Assembly (NCBI RefSeq): GCF_010726245.1
Contig: NZ_AP022561.1
Coordinates: forward strand, 2,666,001 to 2,730,000
DNA from: Mycolicibacterium aichiense
Lineage (GTDB): Bacteria > Actinomycetota > Actinomycetes > Mycobacteriales > Mycobacteriaceae
DNA: 64,000 nt
Direction of reading: 5' to 3'
This document shows, piece after piece, positions 36,229 through 44,548 of this stretch. The notes under the pieces are model-generated. The model searched no databases and had not been told where the DNA came from. It worked only from the letters and a program-made list of their open reading frames with translations. The first letter of the stretch is position 1, and each line of letters starts with the position of its first letter. A program made the translations under genes and the position numbers.

Positions 36229-37425
36229 CTAGGAGTCGTCGAGCATTTCTTCGAGGTCTTCGGTGGTGGGGATGTCGGCGGCGGGCAGGACCAGGGATGC
36301 GTCGGGGGCCCAGGCCACGAACACGTCGTCACCGGGACGCAGCATGGGCAGATCCTGATCGGTCCCGACGTGAGCCAGAATCGGGGCACCGTCGGCAGCC
36401 GCCAGCGACAGCCGCAGCACCGGTCCCTGGAAGGTCAAGTCGACGACCTTGGCGCCGACGGAGGCCACATCGCCGGTGGGCTGGTCCATCGACACCCGAA
36501 CGCGTTCGGGCCGGACCATCAGGGTGGCCTGACCGCCGGATTCGATGGTGGTGTCGCCGGGTCTCGCTTTGAGTTTGGTGCCCAGCACCTCGACCTCGAC
36601 GAAGTCGCGGTTGACCCGGCCGGTCTGTCGGCCGTGCCAGAGGTTGGCCTGGCCGATGAAGCCGGCCACGAACACGGTGGCGGGACGGTCGTAGATGTCG
36701 TTCGGCGTGCCGATCTGCTCGACGTTGCCCTGGTTCATGACCGCGATCCGGTCGCTCATCGTGAGCGCTTCTTCTTGGTCATGGGTCACGTAGACGAAGG
36801 TGATGCCGACCTCGCGCTGGATCCGCTTGAGTTCGAACTGCATGACGTGACGAAGTTTGAGGTCCAGAGCGCCGAGCGGCTCGTCGAGCAGCAGGGCGCT
36901 GGGGTAATTGACCAGTGCGCGGGCGAGCGCGACGCGCTGTTGCTGGCCGCCGGAGAGTTGCGCGGGCTTGCGCTGGGCGAAGTCGGTCAGCCGTACCACC
37001 TCGAGCATCTCGTCGACGCTCTTCTTGACGGTGGCTTTGTCTTTCTTCTGGCTGCGCGGCCCGTAGGCGACGTTGTCCCACACCGTCATGTGGGGGAACA
37101 GCGCGTAGTGCTGGAAGACGGTGTTGACGTTGCGCTTGTTCGGGGGCACCCGGGACACGTCGACACCTTCGAGCCGGATCGCGCCCTCGGTGGGTTGCTC
37201 GAACCCGGCGATCATCCGCAGTGTGGTGGTCTTTCCGCAGCCCGACGGGCCGAGCATGGAGAAGAACTCGCCGGCGCCAATCGAGAAGTCGGCGTCGGCG
37301 ACGGCGACGTAGTCCTCGAAACGTTTGACGACGTGGTCGATCTCGATGACCGGTGCGCCGCTGGCGCGTCGTGGTCCGGTGTGTCCGGGGGTCTGCTGGG
37401 TGGCGGTGGCGCCGGTGTCGGTCAG
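36229..37425 (-). CDS. potA: Polyamine-type ABC transporter ATPase PotA
   Basis: ATPase of the Pot importer, about 398 residues. Walker [10 protein letters not shown] (59-67), Q-loop [22 protein letters not shown], signature [43 protein letters not shown] and a C-terminal TOBE domain. The start is atypical. AAGGAGGA (37432-37439) stands 6 nt before an in-frame CTG at 37425, while the nearest standard start, ATG 37560, would add 45 residues encoded across a palindromic leader. CTG initiation is inferred. Confidence 0.88.
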   Translation of the reverse strand: MTDTGATATQQTPGHTGPRRASGAPVIEIDHVVKRFEDYVAVADADFSIGAGEFFSMLGPSGCGKTTTLRMIAGFEQPTEGAIRLEGVDVSRVPPNKRNVNTVFQHYALFPHMTVWDNVAYGPRSQKKDKATVKKSVDEMLEVVRLTDFAQRKPAQLSGGQQQRVALARALVNYPSALLLDEPLGALDLKLRHVMQFELKRIQREVGITFVYVTHDQEEALTMSDRIAVMNQGNVEQIGTPNDIYDRPATVFVAGFIGQANLWHGRQTGRVNRDFVEVEVLGTKLKARPGDTTIESGGQATLMVRPERVRVSMDQPTGDVASVGAKVVDLTFQGPVLRLSLAAADGAPILAHVGTDQDLPMLRPGDDVFVAWAPDASLVLPAADIPTTEDLEEMLDDS

Positions 37426-37488
37426 GGCCCGTCCTCCTTCATCCCGCGGGCCGGCGAGACATGACCCGTCGACTCCGCCCCTAAACGA

Positions 37489-37525
37489 TTGCGGATTTGC
37501 GTGCTCTTCGCAACCGATTCCGCAA
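37489..37525. promoter_or_regulatory. Nested inverted repeat in the potA leader
   Basis: Outer arms TTGCGGA (37489-37495) and TCCGCAA (37519-37525) enclose inner arms TTGCG (37497-37501) and CGCAA (37509-37513). On the minus strand a CATATT box lies just upstream. It may be an operator or an RNA hairpin; function inferred only. Confidence 0.4.
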
Positions 37526-37649
37526 CGAAATATGAATTCTTCGATGGATTCGCTCGTCACGACCCGGGTTTGGGCACGGCTTTCGACGCGGGCCCAGGTG
37601 GCTAAGGGTCATCGCTGGGACGGATCGTAACCCCGTTCAGGCCATGGGG

Positions 37650-38840
37650 TCAGGCCATCGTGAGCCCCCGTGCGATAACCAGGCGCTGGATTTGATTGGT
37701 TCCTTCGAAGATCTGGGTGATCTTCGCTTCGCGCATGTAGCGCTCGGCGCGGTAGTCGCGGGTGTATCCGACACCGCCGAGAACCTGGACGGCGTCGGTG
37801 GTCACTGTCATCGCGGCGTCGGTCGCCACCAGCTTTGCCACGCTGGCTTGCTGGGAGTAGGGCAGGCCGGCGTCGCGGCGCCGTGCGGCGTCGAGGTAGG
37901 TGGCCCTGGCACTGGCCACCGCAGCGGCCATGTCGGCGAGCAGGAAACCCAGCCCTTGGTGGTCGATGATCTTTCGGCCGAACGTGGTCCGCTCGTTGGC
38001 GTAGGCGCAGGCGTCCTCGAGGGCCGCCTGGGCGATGCCGACGGCGACGGCGGCGATACCCAGCCTGCCGGAATCCAGTGCGCTGAACGCGATCTGCAGA
38101 CCTTGGCCCTCGGTGCCGATGCGGCGCTCGGCATCGATGACCGCGTTGTCGTAGAACGCCGATGTCGTGGGAACTGCCGTCAACCCCATCTTCTCTTCGG
38201 GCTTGCCGAAGCTGAGTCCGGGCTGGTCGCCCGGAACAAGGAAGCAGGAGATGCCCCCCCGATTCCCCGAGTCGCTGCGCTCCTGCCCGCCATGCGATCC
38301 CTCGCCCGTCCGGGCGAACAGGGTGTAGAAGTCGGCGCGTCCGCCGTGGGTGATCCATGCCTTCGAGCCGTTGATGACGTAACCAGGCGCCGGCTCGGCG
38401 GCGGAAAACACTGCTTTGCATTGCAGGGCGGCGGCATCCGAGCCGGCTTGGGGCTCCGAGAGGCTGTATGCGCCGATCTGCTCGCCGGACAGCATGCCCG
38501 GCAGCCACCGCGCGCGCTGTTCGTCGGTGCCGAACGACAGCAGCGGATGACACGACAGGCTGTGCACGCTCACTGCCACCGCGATCGCGGCCCACCGCGC
38601 GGCAATCTCCTCGAGGACCTGCAGATAGACCTCGTATGGCTGCCCACTGCCGCCCCATTCCTCCGGCTGCGGCAGGCTCAGCAGCCCCGCGGCGCCGAGT
38701 TGGGCGAAGACGCCCTCGGGATAGGTCTCGGTGCGCTCGTGTTCGTCGACGATCGGGTTGAGCACGCGAGAGCAGATGTCGCGGGTGAGCGCGATGAGAT
38801 CCGCGGCGTCCGGGTTGGGCAGCAGTCGGTCGACGGGCAT
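37650..38840 (-). CDS. Acyl-CoA dehydrogenase
   Basis: A 396-residue FadE-type flavoprotein that introduces the alpha-beta double bond in acyl-CoAs. Seen: IGAYSLSEPQAGSDAAAL, NGSKAWITHGG, DSGRLGIAAVAVGIAQAALEDACAYANERTTFG, VQVLGGVGYTRDYRAERYMREAKITQIFEGTNQIQRLVIAR (with the catalytic Glu in FEGTN). An unusual Ser/Gly-rich run (SHGGQERSDSGNR) follows FARTGEG. The gene is divergent from a TetR regulator across an operator-like palindrome. Substrate chain unknown. Confidence 0.9.
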   Translation of the reverse strand: MPVDRLLPNPDAADLIALTRDICSRVLNPIVDEHERTETYPEGVFAQLGAAGLLSLPQPEEWGGSGQPYEVYLQVLEEIAARWAAIAVAVSVHSLSCHPLLSFGTDEQRARWLPGMLSGEQIGAYSLSEPQAGSDAAALQCKAVFSAAEPAPGYVINGSKAWITHGGRADFYTLFARTGEGSHGGQERSDSGNRGGISCFLVPGDQPGLSFGKPEEKMGLTAVPTTSAFYDNAVIDAERRIGTEGQGLQIAFSALDSGRLGIAAVAVGIAQAALEDACAYANERTTFGRKIIDHQGLGFLLADMAAAVASARATYLDAARRRDAGLPYSQQASVAKLVATDAAMTVTTDAVQVLGGVGYTRDYRAERYMREAKITQIFEGTNQIQRLVIARGLTMA

Positions 38841-38866
38841 GGTGGGACCTCTCGATTGATACTCAA

Positions 38867-38898
38867 AATAGTACTGACTTACATCTATCAGTACTATT
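38867..38898. promoter_or_regulatory. Operator palindrome between fadE and tetR
   Basis: Perfect 11-bp arms AATAGTACTGA (38867-38877) and TCAGTACTATT (38888-38898) with a 10-bp spacer. Each arm contains an AGTACT palindrome and also supplies a TACTAT -10 box for one of the two divergent genes, so a bound TetR would close both promoters. Owner and ligand are inferred. Confidence 0.7.
38892..38897 (+). promoter_or_regulatory. -10 box of leaderless tetR promoter
   Basis: TACTAT lies 7 nt before ATG 38905 with no ribosome-binding site. It is within the right operator arm. Confidence 0.5.
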
Positions 38899-38904
38899 CG
38901 GTGT

Positions 38905-39483
38905 ATGGCCAACCGCCCGAGCTTCGGAACCCGGCGCCGCGGCGAACTGTTCGACTCGCTTCTCGCACTTTTTCTTGCCGAGGGCTTTGCCCACCTGACC
39001 CTCGACGACATCGCCGCCCGGCTGCACTGTTCGAAGGGCACGCTGTACACGCTTGCCGGCAGCAAGGAGCAGTTGGTCCACGCCGTCGCCGTCCACTTCT
39101 TCCGGCGGGCCACCGACGACGTCGAGAAGGAAGTCGCCCGGGCCGGCGATGCGCGAGCCCGAATCACCGCCTACCTCGCCGCGGTCGGCGCCGCGCTGGA
39201 GGTCGCGTCGGACCGCTTCATGGCCGACCTGGACGCGTTCGCGCCCGCACGGGCCGTCTACGAGCAGAACACCGCAATCGCCGCTCGCCGGGTCAGCGAA
39301 CTCATTGCCGAAGGTGTAGCGGCGCAGGAGTTTCGAGATGTGCATGCGGCGTTCGCGGCGGACCTGGCCGCGGCCATGATGGTCCGCATCCAGCAGGGGA
39401 TCGTGCGGTCCACCACCGGACTGGACGACGCTGCGGCCTACCGGGAACTGGCCGCCATCCTCACAGCCGGAATCGACGCGTGA
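38905..39483 (+). CDS. TetR-family transcriptional regulator
   Basis: A 192-residue repressor. Helix-turn-helix FLAEGFAHLTLDDIAARLHCSKGTLYTLAGSKEQLVHAVAVHFF lies near residues 23-66, followed by a helical ligand domain ending in AAAYRELAAILTAGID. Its start overlaps the divergent operator shared with the acyl-CoA dehydrogenase gene, so control of fatty acid or steroid acyl-CoA oxidation is inferred. Ligand unknown, probably an acyl-CoA. Confidence 0.86.
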   Translation: MANRPSFGTRRRGELFDSLLALFLAEGFAHLTLDDIAARLHCSKGTLYTLAGSKEQLVHAVAVHFFRRATDDVEKEVARAGDARARITAYLAAVGAALEVASDRFMADLDAFAPARAVYEQNTAIAARRVSELIAEGVAAQEFRDVHAAFAADLAAAMMVRIQQGIVRSTTGLDDAAAYRELAAILTAGIDA

Positions 39484-39484
39484 G

Positions 39485-40291
39485 TCACATATGGGCGCCG
39501 CCGTCGACCCGGACCTCGGTGCCGGAGACGAAGTAGGCGTCCGGACTGCCCAGCATCGCAACGACATTGGCGACCGCGTCGGGCTTGGCGAAGATCTCGC
39601 CCTTGGGCAGCGGGACCAGCGGAGCGACCCGGCCGAACAAGCTGTAGTCGACATCGTCGGGCAGGCCGGGGCCGACGCTCTGCTTGGATTCCCCGGTGCC
39701 GTCGGTCATGCCTGACGAGATCGAGCCCGGCTGGACCGAGTTGAACCGGATGCCGTCCTTGGCGAACTCGGCGGCCAACGCGTGCGTCATCGCCTGCACG
39801 CCGCCCTTGGACGCGGCGTAGGCCGACATATACGGATGGGCGAACGTTGCCGAGGTCGAGCTGAAGTTCACCACGGCCGGGGCGGTGCCGACCTTCAGGG
39901 CCGGGAGCGCCTCGCGGGTGACCAAGAAGGTGCCGACCAAATTCACCCGCAGCACCTGTTCGAATGAGGCAAGGGTGGTGTCCAGGAAATGGTCCGACCG
40001 CAGGATGCCGGCCACATTGACGAGTGTGTCAAGGCCGCCGAGCGCGGAGATCGCCTCACTCACAGCCGCTTTCACCGAGTCCTCGGAACCGACGTCGACG
40101 ACGACCGTGGTCAGCCGATCGCTCGCGTCGCCGGCTTTGGCGACAGTGTCCTTGAGGCCGGACTCGCTGATGTCGGCCGCCACCACCCGGCCGCCTTCGT
40201 CGAGAATGCGCAGTACACAGGCCTGTCCGATCCCGGACCCGCCGCCAGTGACCAGCACGCGACGATCGGTGTAACGCTGCAAGGTCGCCAT
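39485..40291 (-). CDS. Short-chain dehydrogenase/reductase
   Basis: A 268-residue classical SDR. Cofactor motif TGGGSGIG (15-22), NVAGIL, the catalytic Ser in NFSSTSATFAHPYMSAYAASKGG, with Tyr-X3-Lys (YAASK), and the PGSISSGMT loop. ATG 40291 has AGGAG upstream, so the longer frame is rejected. It may oxidise a hydroxyacyl-CoA or steroid alcohol, in keeping with the neighbouring acyl-CoA dehydrogenase and the mce operon, but the sequence does not tell the substrate. Confidence 0.86.
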   Translation of the reverse strand: MATLQRYTDRRVLVTGGGSGIGQACVLRILDEGGRVVAADISESGLKDTVAKAGDASDRLTTVVVDVGSEDSVKAAVSEAISALGGLDTLVNVAGILRSDHFLDTTLASFEQVLRVNLVGTFLVTREALPALKVGTAPAVVNFSSTSATFAHPYMSAYAASKGGVQAMTHALAAEFAKDGIRFNSVQPGSISSGMTDGTGESKQSVGPGLPDDVDYSLFGRVAPLVPLPKGEIFAKPDAVANVVAMLGSPDAYFVSGTEVRVDGGAHM

Positions 40292-40544
40292 GACGGATCC
40301 ACTCCTGTTCGGTCTGCGATGAATGCGATGAACGCGCCCAACATTGTGGGCCGTGATCATCGGTGCGCGAGGCGGATCCCGCTGACCGGGAACCGCGCGC
40401 CATCCCGGTCGCTTGGCGGTTCACTCTTCCACCGTGACGACGGCTCGCGGGACGCTCAACGAGACACTTCTCGCCGAGTCGTCTCGAATAGCTGGCGAGA
40501 AACAGCTACACCACCCGTCACAGATCTCGATTGCCGGGATTCGC

Positions 40545-40560
40545 TACCGCCCGGGCGGTA
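40545..40560. promoter_or_regulatory. 16-bp perfect palindrome TACCGCCCGGGCGGTA
   Basis: A perfect two-fold site without spacer, 26 bp upstream of the KstR-type box. Its TACCG...CGGTA ends resemble TetR operators in actinobacteria, so a second regulator of the mce operon is inferred. Confidence 0.55.
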
Positions 40561-40586
40561 AGTGCACTAATCTGCGTTGGCGTCGT

Positions 40587-40600
40587 TGAAACACGTTCCA
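40587..40600. promoter_or_regulatory. KstR-type box upstream of the mce operon
   Basis: TGAAACACGTTCCA matches the KstR consensus TNNAACNNGTTNNA at every fixed position. KstR is the TetR repressor of cholesterol catabolism, released by steroid CoA esters. The box lies 34 bp before the first yrbE ATG. Confidence 0.65.
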
Positions 40601-40634
40601 GTTTTGGACCGGTTAGTGCCATGACGCTGGGGCG

Positions 40635-41477
40635 ATGAACACGATGACGTTGGAGGTTCTGAAGACACCCATGGCTAATCCCACATCAAATCGTTGGTCG
40701 CCGGGCATCGCTCTGAATGGGCTGTCGGGTCCGATGCAGGCTATTGGTGGCTTGTTTGCGATGTCGGCTGATGCTGTGCGGTTTGTGTTTCGGAAGCCGT
40801 TTCAGTGGCGGGAGTTTTTGGAGCAGGCGTGGTTTGTGGCGCGGGTGTCGTTGGCGCCGACGTTGTTGGTGGCGATTCCGTTCACGGTGTTGGTGTCTTT
40901 CACGCTGAATATTTTGTTGCGGGAGTTGGGTGCTGCTGATCTGTCGGGGGCGGGGGCGGCCTTTGGTGCGGTGACTCAGGTGGGTCCGTTGGTGACGGTG
41001 TTGATCGTTGCGGGTGCCGGGGCGACGGCGATGTGTGCGGATTTGGGGTCGCGCACGATTCGTGAGGAGATCGACGCGATGGAGGTGCTGGGGATCAACC
41101 CGGTGCAGCGGTTGGTGACGCCGCGGATGTTGGCTTCGGGTTTGGTTGCGCTTCTGTTGAATTCGTTGGTGGTGATCATCGGGATTTTGGGTGGTTATGT
41201 GTTCTCGGTGTTCGTTCAGGATGTGAATCCGGGGGCGTTCGCGGCGGGGATCACGTTGTTGACCGGGGTGCCGGAGGTGATCATCTCGTGTGTCAAGGCG
41301 GCGTTGTTCGGGTTGATCGCGGGGTTGGTGGCCTGTTATCGGGGGTTGACGATCACCGGGGGTGGCGCCAAGGCGGTGGGTAATGCGGTCAATGAGACGG
41401 TGGTGTACGCGTTTATGGCGTTGTTCGTGGTGAACGTGGTGGTCACGGCCATCGGTATCCGGATGAGCGCCCGGTAG
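40635..41477 (+). CDS. yrbEA: Mce-associated permease YrbEA
   Basis: A 280-residue MlaE-family membrane protein, one of two permeases of an Mce lipid importer. Typical parts are FRKPFQWREFLEQAWFVARVSLAPTLLVAIPFTVLVSF, GADLGSRTIREEIDAMEVLGINPVQRLVTPRMLASGLVA (the EQVDAME-like loop), and PEVIISCVKAALFGLIAGLVACYRG. Codon choice is unlike its neighbours, with many TTG Leu and TTT Phe. It abuts yrbEB with no gap. Confidence 0.92.
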   Translation: MNTMTLEVLKTPMANPTSNRWSPGIALNGLSGPMQAIGGLFAMSADAVRFVFRKPFQWREFLEQAWFVARVSLAPTLLVAIPFTVLVSFTLNILLRELGAADLSGAGAAFGAVTQVGPLVTVLIVAGAGATAMCADLGSRTIREEIDAMEVLGINPVQRLVTPRMLASGLVALLLNSLVVIIGILGGYVFSVFVQDVNPGAFAAGITLLTGVPEVIISCVKAALFGLIAGLVACYRGLTITGGGAKAVGNAVNETVVYAFMALFVVNVVVTAIGIRMSAR

Positions 41478-42326
41478 ATGGCGTCGTTACAGGCTTTGTA
41501 TCCGCGGATCGCCCGGCAGGTGCGCCGCCCGTTGGGCACGATCGGCCGGATCGGGGATCACACGATCTTCTATGGTCGGGCGATCGCGGGCACCCCGCAC
41601 GCGGCGTTGCATTTCCGTAAAGAGATCATCCGGTTGATCGCCGAGATCTCGATGGGTGCGGGCACGTTGGCGATGATCGGTGGCACCGTGGTGATCGTCG
41701 GGTTTTTGACGTTGGCCGCCGGTGGGACGTTGGCGGTGCAGGGCTATTCCTCGCTGGGCAATATCGGTATCGAAGCACTCACCGGCTTTTTGGCCGCGTT
41801 CATCAACGTGCGCATCAGCGCCCCGGTGGTGGCCGGGATCGGCCTGGCGGCGACGTTCGGGGCGGGGGTGACCGCCCAGTTGGGGGCGATGCGGATCAAC
41901 GAGGAGATCGATGCCCTGGAATCGATGGGCATCCCCCCGGTCGAATATTTGGTGTCCACCCGGATTGTGGCGGGCATGGTGGCGATCACCCCGCTGTACT
42001 CGATCGCGGTGATCCTGTCGTTTGTCGCCTCCCAGTTCACCACCGTGGTGTTGTTCGGTCAGTCCGGCGGCCTCTATGACCACTACTTCAACACGTTCTT
42101 GAACCCGATCGACTTGTTGTGGAGTTTCCTGCAAGCCGTGCTGATGGCCATCACGATCCTGTTGATCCACACCTACTTCGGCTACTTCGCCACCGGCGGA
42201 CCCTCCGGGGTCGGCGTCGCGGTCGGCAACGCGGTACGCACCTCCCTGATCGTCGTCGTCTCGGTCACCCTGCTCATATCCCTGGCCATCTACGGCTCCA
42301 ACGGCAACTTCAACCTGTCCGGATAG
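41478..42326 (+). CDS. yrbEB: Mce-associated permease YrbEB
   Basis: A 282-residue MlaE-family permease partner. It has GRAIAGTPHAALHFRKEIIRLIAEISMGAGTLAMIGGTVVIVGFL, the coupling loop MRINEEIDALESMGIPPVEYLVSTRIVAG and LIHTYFGYFATGGPSGVGVAVGNAVRTS. It starts immediately after the yrbEA stop. Energy would come from an MceG ATPase encoded elsewhere; none is in this operon. Confidence 0.92.
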   Translation: MASLQALYPRIARQVRRPLGTIGRIGDHTIFYGRAIAGTPHAALHFRKEIIRLIAEISMGAGTLAMIGGTVVIVGFLTLAAGGTLAVQGYSSLGNIGIEALTGFLAAFINVRISAPVVAGIGLAATFGAGVTAQLGAMRINEEIDALESMGIPPVEYLVSTRIVAGMVAITPLYSIAVILSFVASQFTTVVLFGQSGGLYDHYFNTFLNPIDLLWSFLQAVLMAITILLIHTYFGYFATGGPSGVGVAVGNAVRTSLIVVVSVTLLISLAIYGSNGNFNLSG

Positions 42327-42338
42327 GGAGGAGCGGAG

Positions 42339-43526
42339 ATGAAATCAGGTGCCGCGCGCCCGATCGCCGGTTTGGCGACCGTGGTGGTCATTGCCGCGAT
42401 CATCGCGTTGGCCGTGGGGCTGTTCCAGGACAGCTTCACCAAAACTGTTCCGGTGACCGTGATCTCGGACCGTGCCGGCCTGGTGATGTATCCCGACGCC
42501 AAGGTCAAGCTCAACGGTGCGCAGGTCGGCAAGGTCGCCTCCATTGATTCACTGCCTGACGGCAAAGCGGCGTTGCACCTGGCGATCAACCCCGCGCGGG
42601 TCAACGACATCCCGGCCAACGTCAGCGCCGACATCACGTCCTCGACGGTGTTCGGCTCGAAGTTCGTCGAGCTGAACCCGCCGTCCGACCCGTCGGCGAA
42701 GTCCATCCAGGCCGGGCAGGTGATCGACGGCAAGCACGTCACCGTCGAGATCAACACCGTGTTCCAGCAGCTGGTTTCGGTGCTGTCCAAGATCGAGCCG
42801 ACCAAGCTCAACCAGACGCTGGGGGCGATCTCCAAGTCGCTGGACGGGCGTGGTGACAAGTTCGGTCAGACCCTGGCCGACCTGGACACCGCGCTGGCCA
42901 AGATCAACCCCAGCCTGGACACGCTCAACCATGAATTGGCAGTCGCACCACAGGTGTTCGACGCCTACGGCGACGCCTCCGGTGACCTGCTCGACACCGT
43001 CAAGAACACGGCGAAGATCAGCGACACGATCGTCGACCAGGACCAGAACCTGGACGCTCTGCTGGTCAGCGCCATCGGCCTTGCCGACATCGGCACCGAG
43101 GTGCTCGGCGAAAACCGGGAAGCACTGACCAATGTGGTTCACCTGCTGGTTCCCACCACCGACCTGCTCAACAAGTACAGCCCTGCACTCACGTGCGGTA
43201 TCGGTGGGTTGATCCCGCTGGCCACCGGACCGGGCCTGCCCCTGCCGGGAGCGGTTCTGTTGCAGTCGTTCTTCCTCGGCCGTGAGCGCTACCGGTACCC
43301 GGCCAACCTGCCGAAGGTCGCCGCGACCGGTGGCCCGCAATGTACCGACATGCCGAAGGTGCCGTTCGAGACCAGCCCGCCGTTCGTGGTCTCCGACATC
43401 GGAGCGAACCCGGCGCAGTACGGCAATCAGGGCATCCTGCTCAACTCCGATGGTCTCAAGCAGGCGCTGTTCGGCCCGCTCGACGGCCCGCCGCGTAACT
43501 CCGCACAGATCGGACAACCGGGATGA
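42339..43526 (+). CDS. mceA: Mce family protein, A position
   Basis: A 395-residue MCE-domain protein. One N-terminal membrane anchor (about 10-30), then the MCE domain KTVPVTVISDRAGLVMYPDAKVKLNGAQVGKVASI (about 35-110), with GSKFVELNPP, and a long helical needle-forming region rich in repeated LDTL/LAD motifs. The C-terminus is a Cys-containing tail. Mce A-F proteins form a hexameric lipid tunnel across the periplasm. GGAGGAG precedes the ATG. Confidence 0.92.
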   Translation: MKSGAARPIAGLATVVVIAAIIALAVGLFQDSFTKTVPVTVISDRAGLVMYPDAKVKLNGAQVGKVASIDSLPDGKAALHLAINPARVNDIPANVSADITSSTVFGSKFVELNPPSDPSAKSIQAGQVIDGKHVTVEINTVFQQLVSVLSKIEPTKLNQTLGAISKSLDGRGDKFGQTLADLDTALAKINPSLDTLNHELAVAPQVFDAYGDASGDLLDTVKNTAKISDTIVDQDQNLDALLVSAIGLADIGTEVLGENREALTNVVHLLVPTTDLLNKYSPALTCGIGGLIPLATGPGLPLPGAVLLQSFFLGRERYRYPANLPKVAATGGPQCTDMPKVPFETSPPFVVSDIGANPAQYGNQGILLNSDGLKQALFGPLDGPPRNSAQIGQPG

Positions 43527-44548
43527 CCGCGCTGTGGAAGACCATCGTCAAGGTCGGCGTGTTCGGCGTCGTGATGATCTTGCTGACGGCCGCCCTGTTC
43601 GCGATCTTCGGCCAGTATCGGACGGGGTCGGACAACTCCTACTCGGCGCTGTTCGCCGACGCCTCCAGCCTGAAGTCCGGGGATTCGGTGCGGGTGGCCG
43701 GGGTTCGCGTCGGCACCGTCACCGATGTTGCGCTGCAACCCGACAACAAGGTGGTTGTCGACTTCGACGCCGACCGCAAGATCGTGCTGACCTCCGCCAC
43801 CAAGGCGACGGTGCGCTATCTCAACCTGGTCGGTGATCGTTACCTGGAGCTGGTGGACAGCCCGGGGTCGGCGAAGATCCAGCCGCCCGGCAGCCGGATA
43901 CCGCTGGACCGTACCGAACCTGCGCTCGATCTCGACCTGCTCCTCGGTGGACTCAAGCCCGTTGTCCAGGGGCTTAACCCGAACGATGTCAATGCGTTGA
44001 CCAACGCGCTGATTCAGATCCTGCAGGGCCAGGAAGGCAACCTCGACTCGCTGTTCTCCAAGACGCAGTCGTTCACCAGTTCGCTGGCCGACAACGGTCA
44101 GACGGTGCAGCAGCTGATCGACAACCTCAACACGGTGATCACCACGATCAGCAAGGACGGCGACAAGTTCTCCGGCGCTGTCGACAAGCTGCAGAACCTG
44201 GTGACCCAGCTTGCCAACGACAAGGACCCGATCGGTGAGTCGATCACCGCTCTGGACAACGGCACAGCATCACTGACCGATCTCCTCAACCAGGCTCGGA
44301 CCCCGCTGGCCGGCACCGTCGACCAGCTCGGCCGTCTTGCTCCGCTGCTTGACCAGGACAAGGAACTGCTCGACATCTCGATCCAGAAGGCGCCGGCGAA
44401 CTACCGGAAGGTGGTACGGCTCGGGTCGTACGGCAGCTGGATCAACCAGTACCTGTGTGGCTTGTCGCTGCGTGTCAGCGACCTGCAGGGCCGCACCGCC
44501 TACTTCCCCTGGATCATCCAACACACTGGAAGGTGCGCGGAGCCCTAA
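43523..44548 (+). CDS. mceB: Mce family protein, B position
   Basis: A 341-residue MCE protein. It overlaps mceA by ATGA. N-terminal anchor, then YSALFADASSLKSGDSVRVAGVRVGTVTDVALQPDNKVVVDFDADRKIVL and VRYLNLVGDRYLELVDSPG as MCE domain, followed by helical needle segments and a C-terminal part with WINQYLCGLSLRV. It ends in a Cys-containing motif typical of B-position proteins. Confidence 0.92.
   Translation: MTALWKTIVKVGVFGVVMILLTAALFAIFGQYRTGSDNSYSALFADASSLKSGDSVRVAGVRVGTVTDVALQPDNKVVVDFDADRKIVLTSATKATVRYLNLVGDRYLELVDSPGSAKIQPPGSRIPLDRTEPALDLDLLLGGLKPVVQGLNPNDVNALTNALIQILQGQEGNLDSLFSKTQSFTSSLADNGQTVQQLIDNLNTVITTISKDGDKFSGAVDKLQNLVTQLANDKDPIGESITALDNGTASLTDLLNQARTPLAGTVDQLGRLAPLLDQDKELLDISIQKAPANYRKVVRLGSYGSWINQYLCGLSLRVSDLQGRTAYFPWIIQHTGRCAEP

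Larger units (their letters stand above)
40292..40634 (+). promoter_or_regulatory. 343-bp gap holding the mce operon promoter region
   Basis: No convincing gene is seen. The right half carries a 16-bp palindrome (40545-40560), an adjacent AGTGCACT (40561-40568), a KstR-type box (40587-40600) and ACCGGT (40608-40613). The left half has a weak GCCCA-N6-TGGGC pair (40336-40351). Confidence 0.6.

Noticed and set aside
37637..37658. Direct repeat TCAGGCCAT around the fadE stop codon
   Set aside because: Two 9-bp copies 13 bp apart; too short and without a structure to be a terminator or mobile element.
35965..39536. Long plus-strand frames opposite potA/potD and fadE
   Set aside because: Antisense shadows; the minus strand encodes recognised ATPase, binding protein and dehydrogenase.
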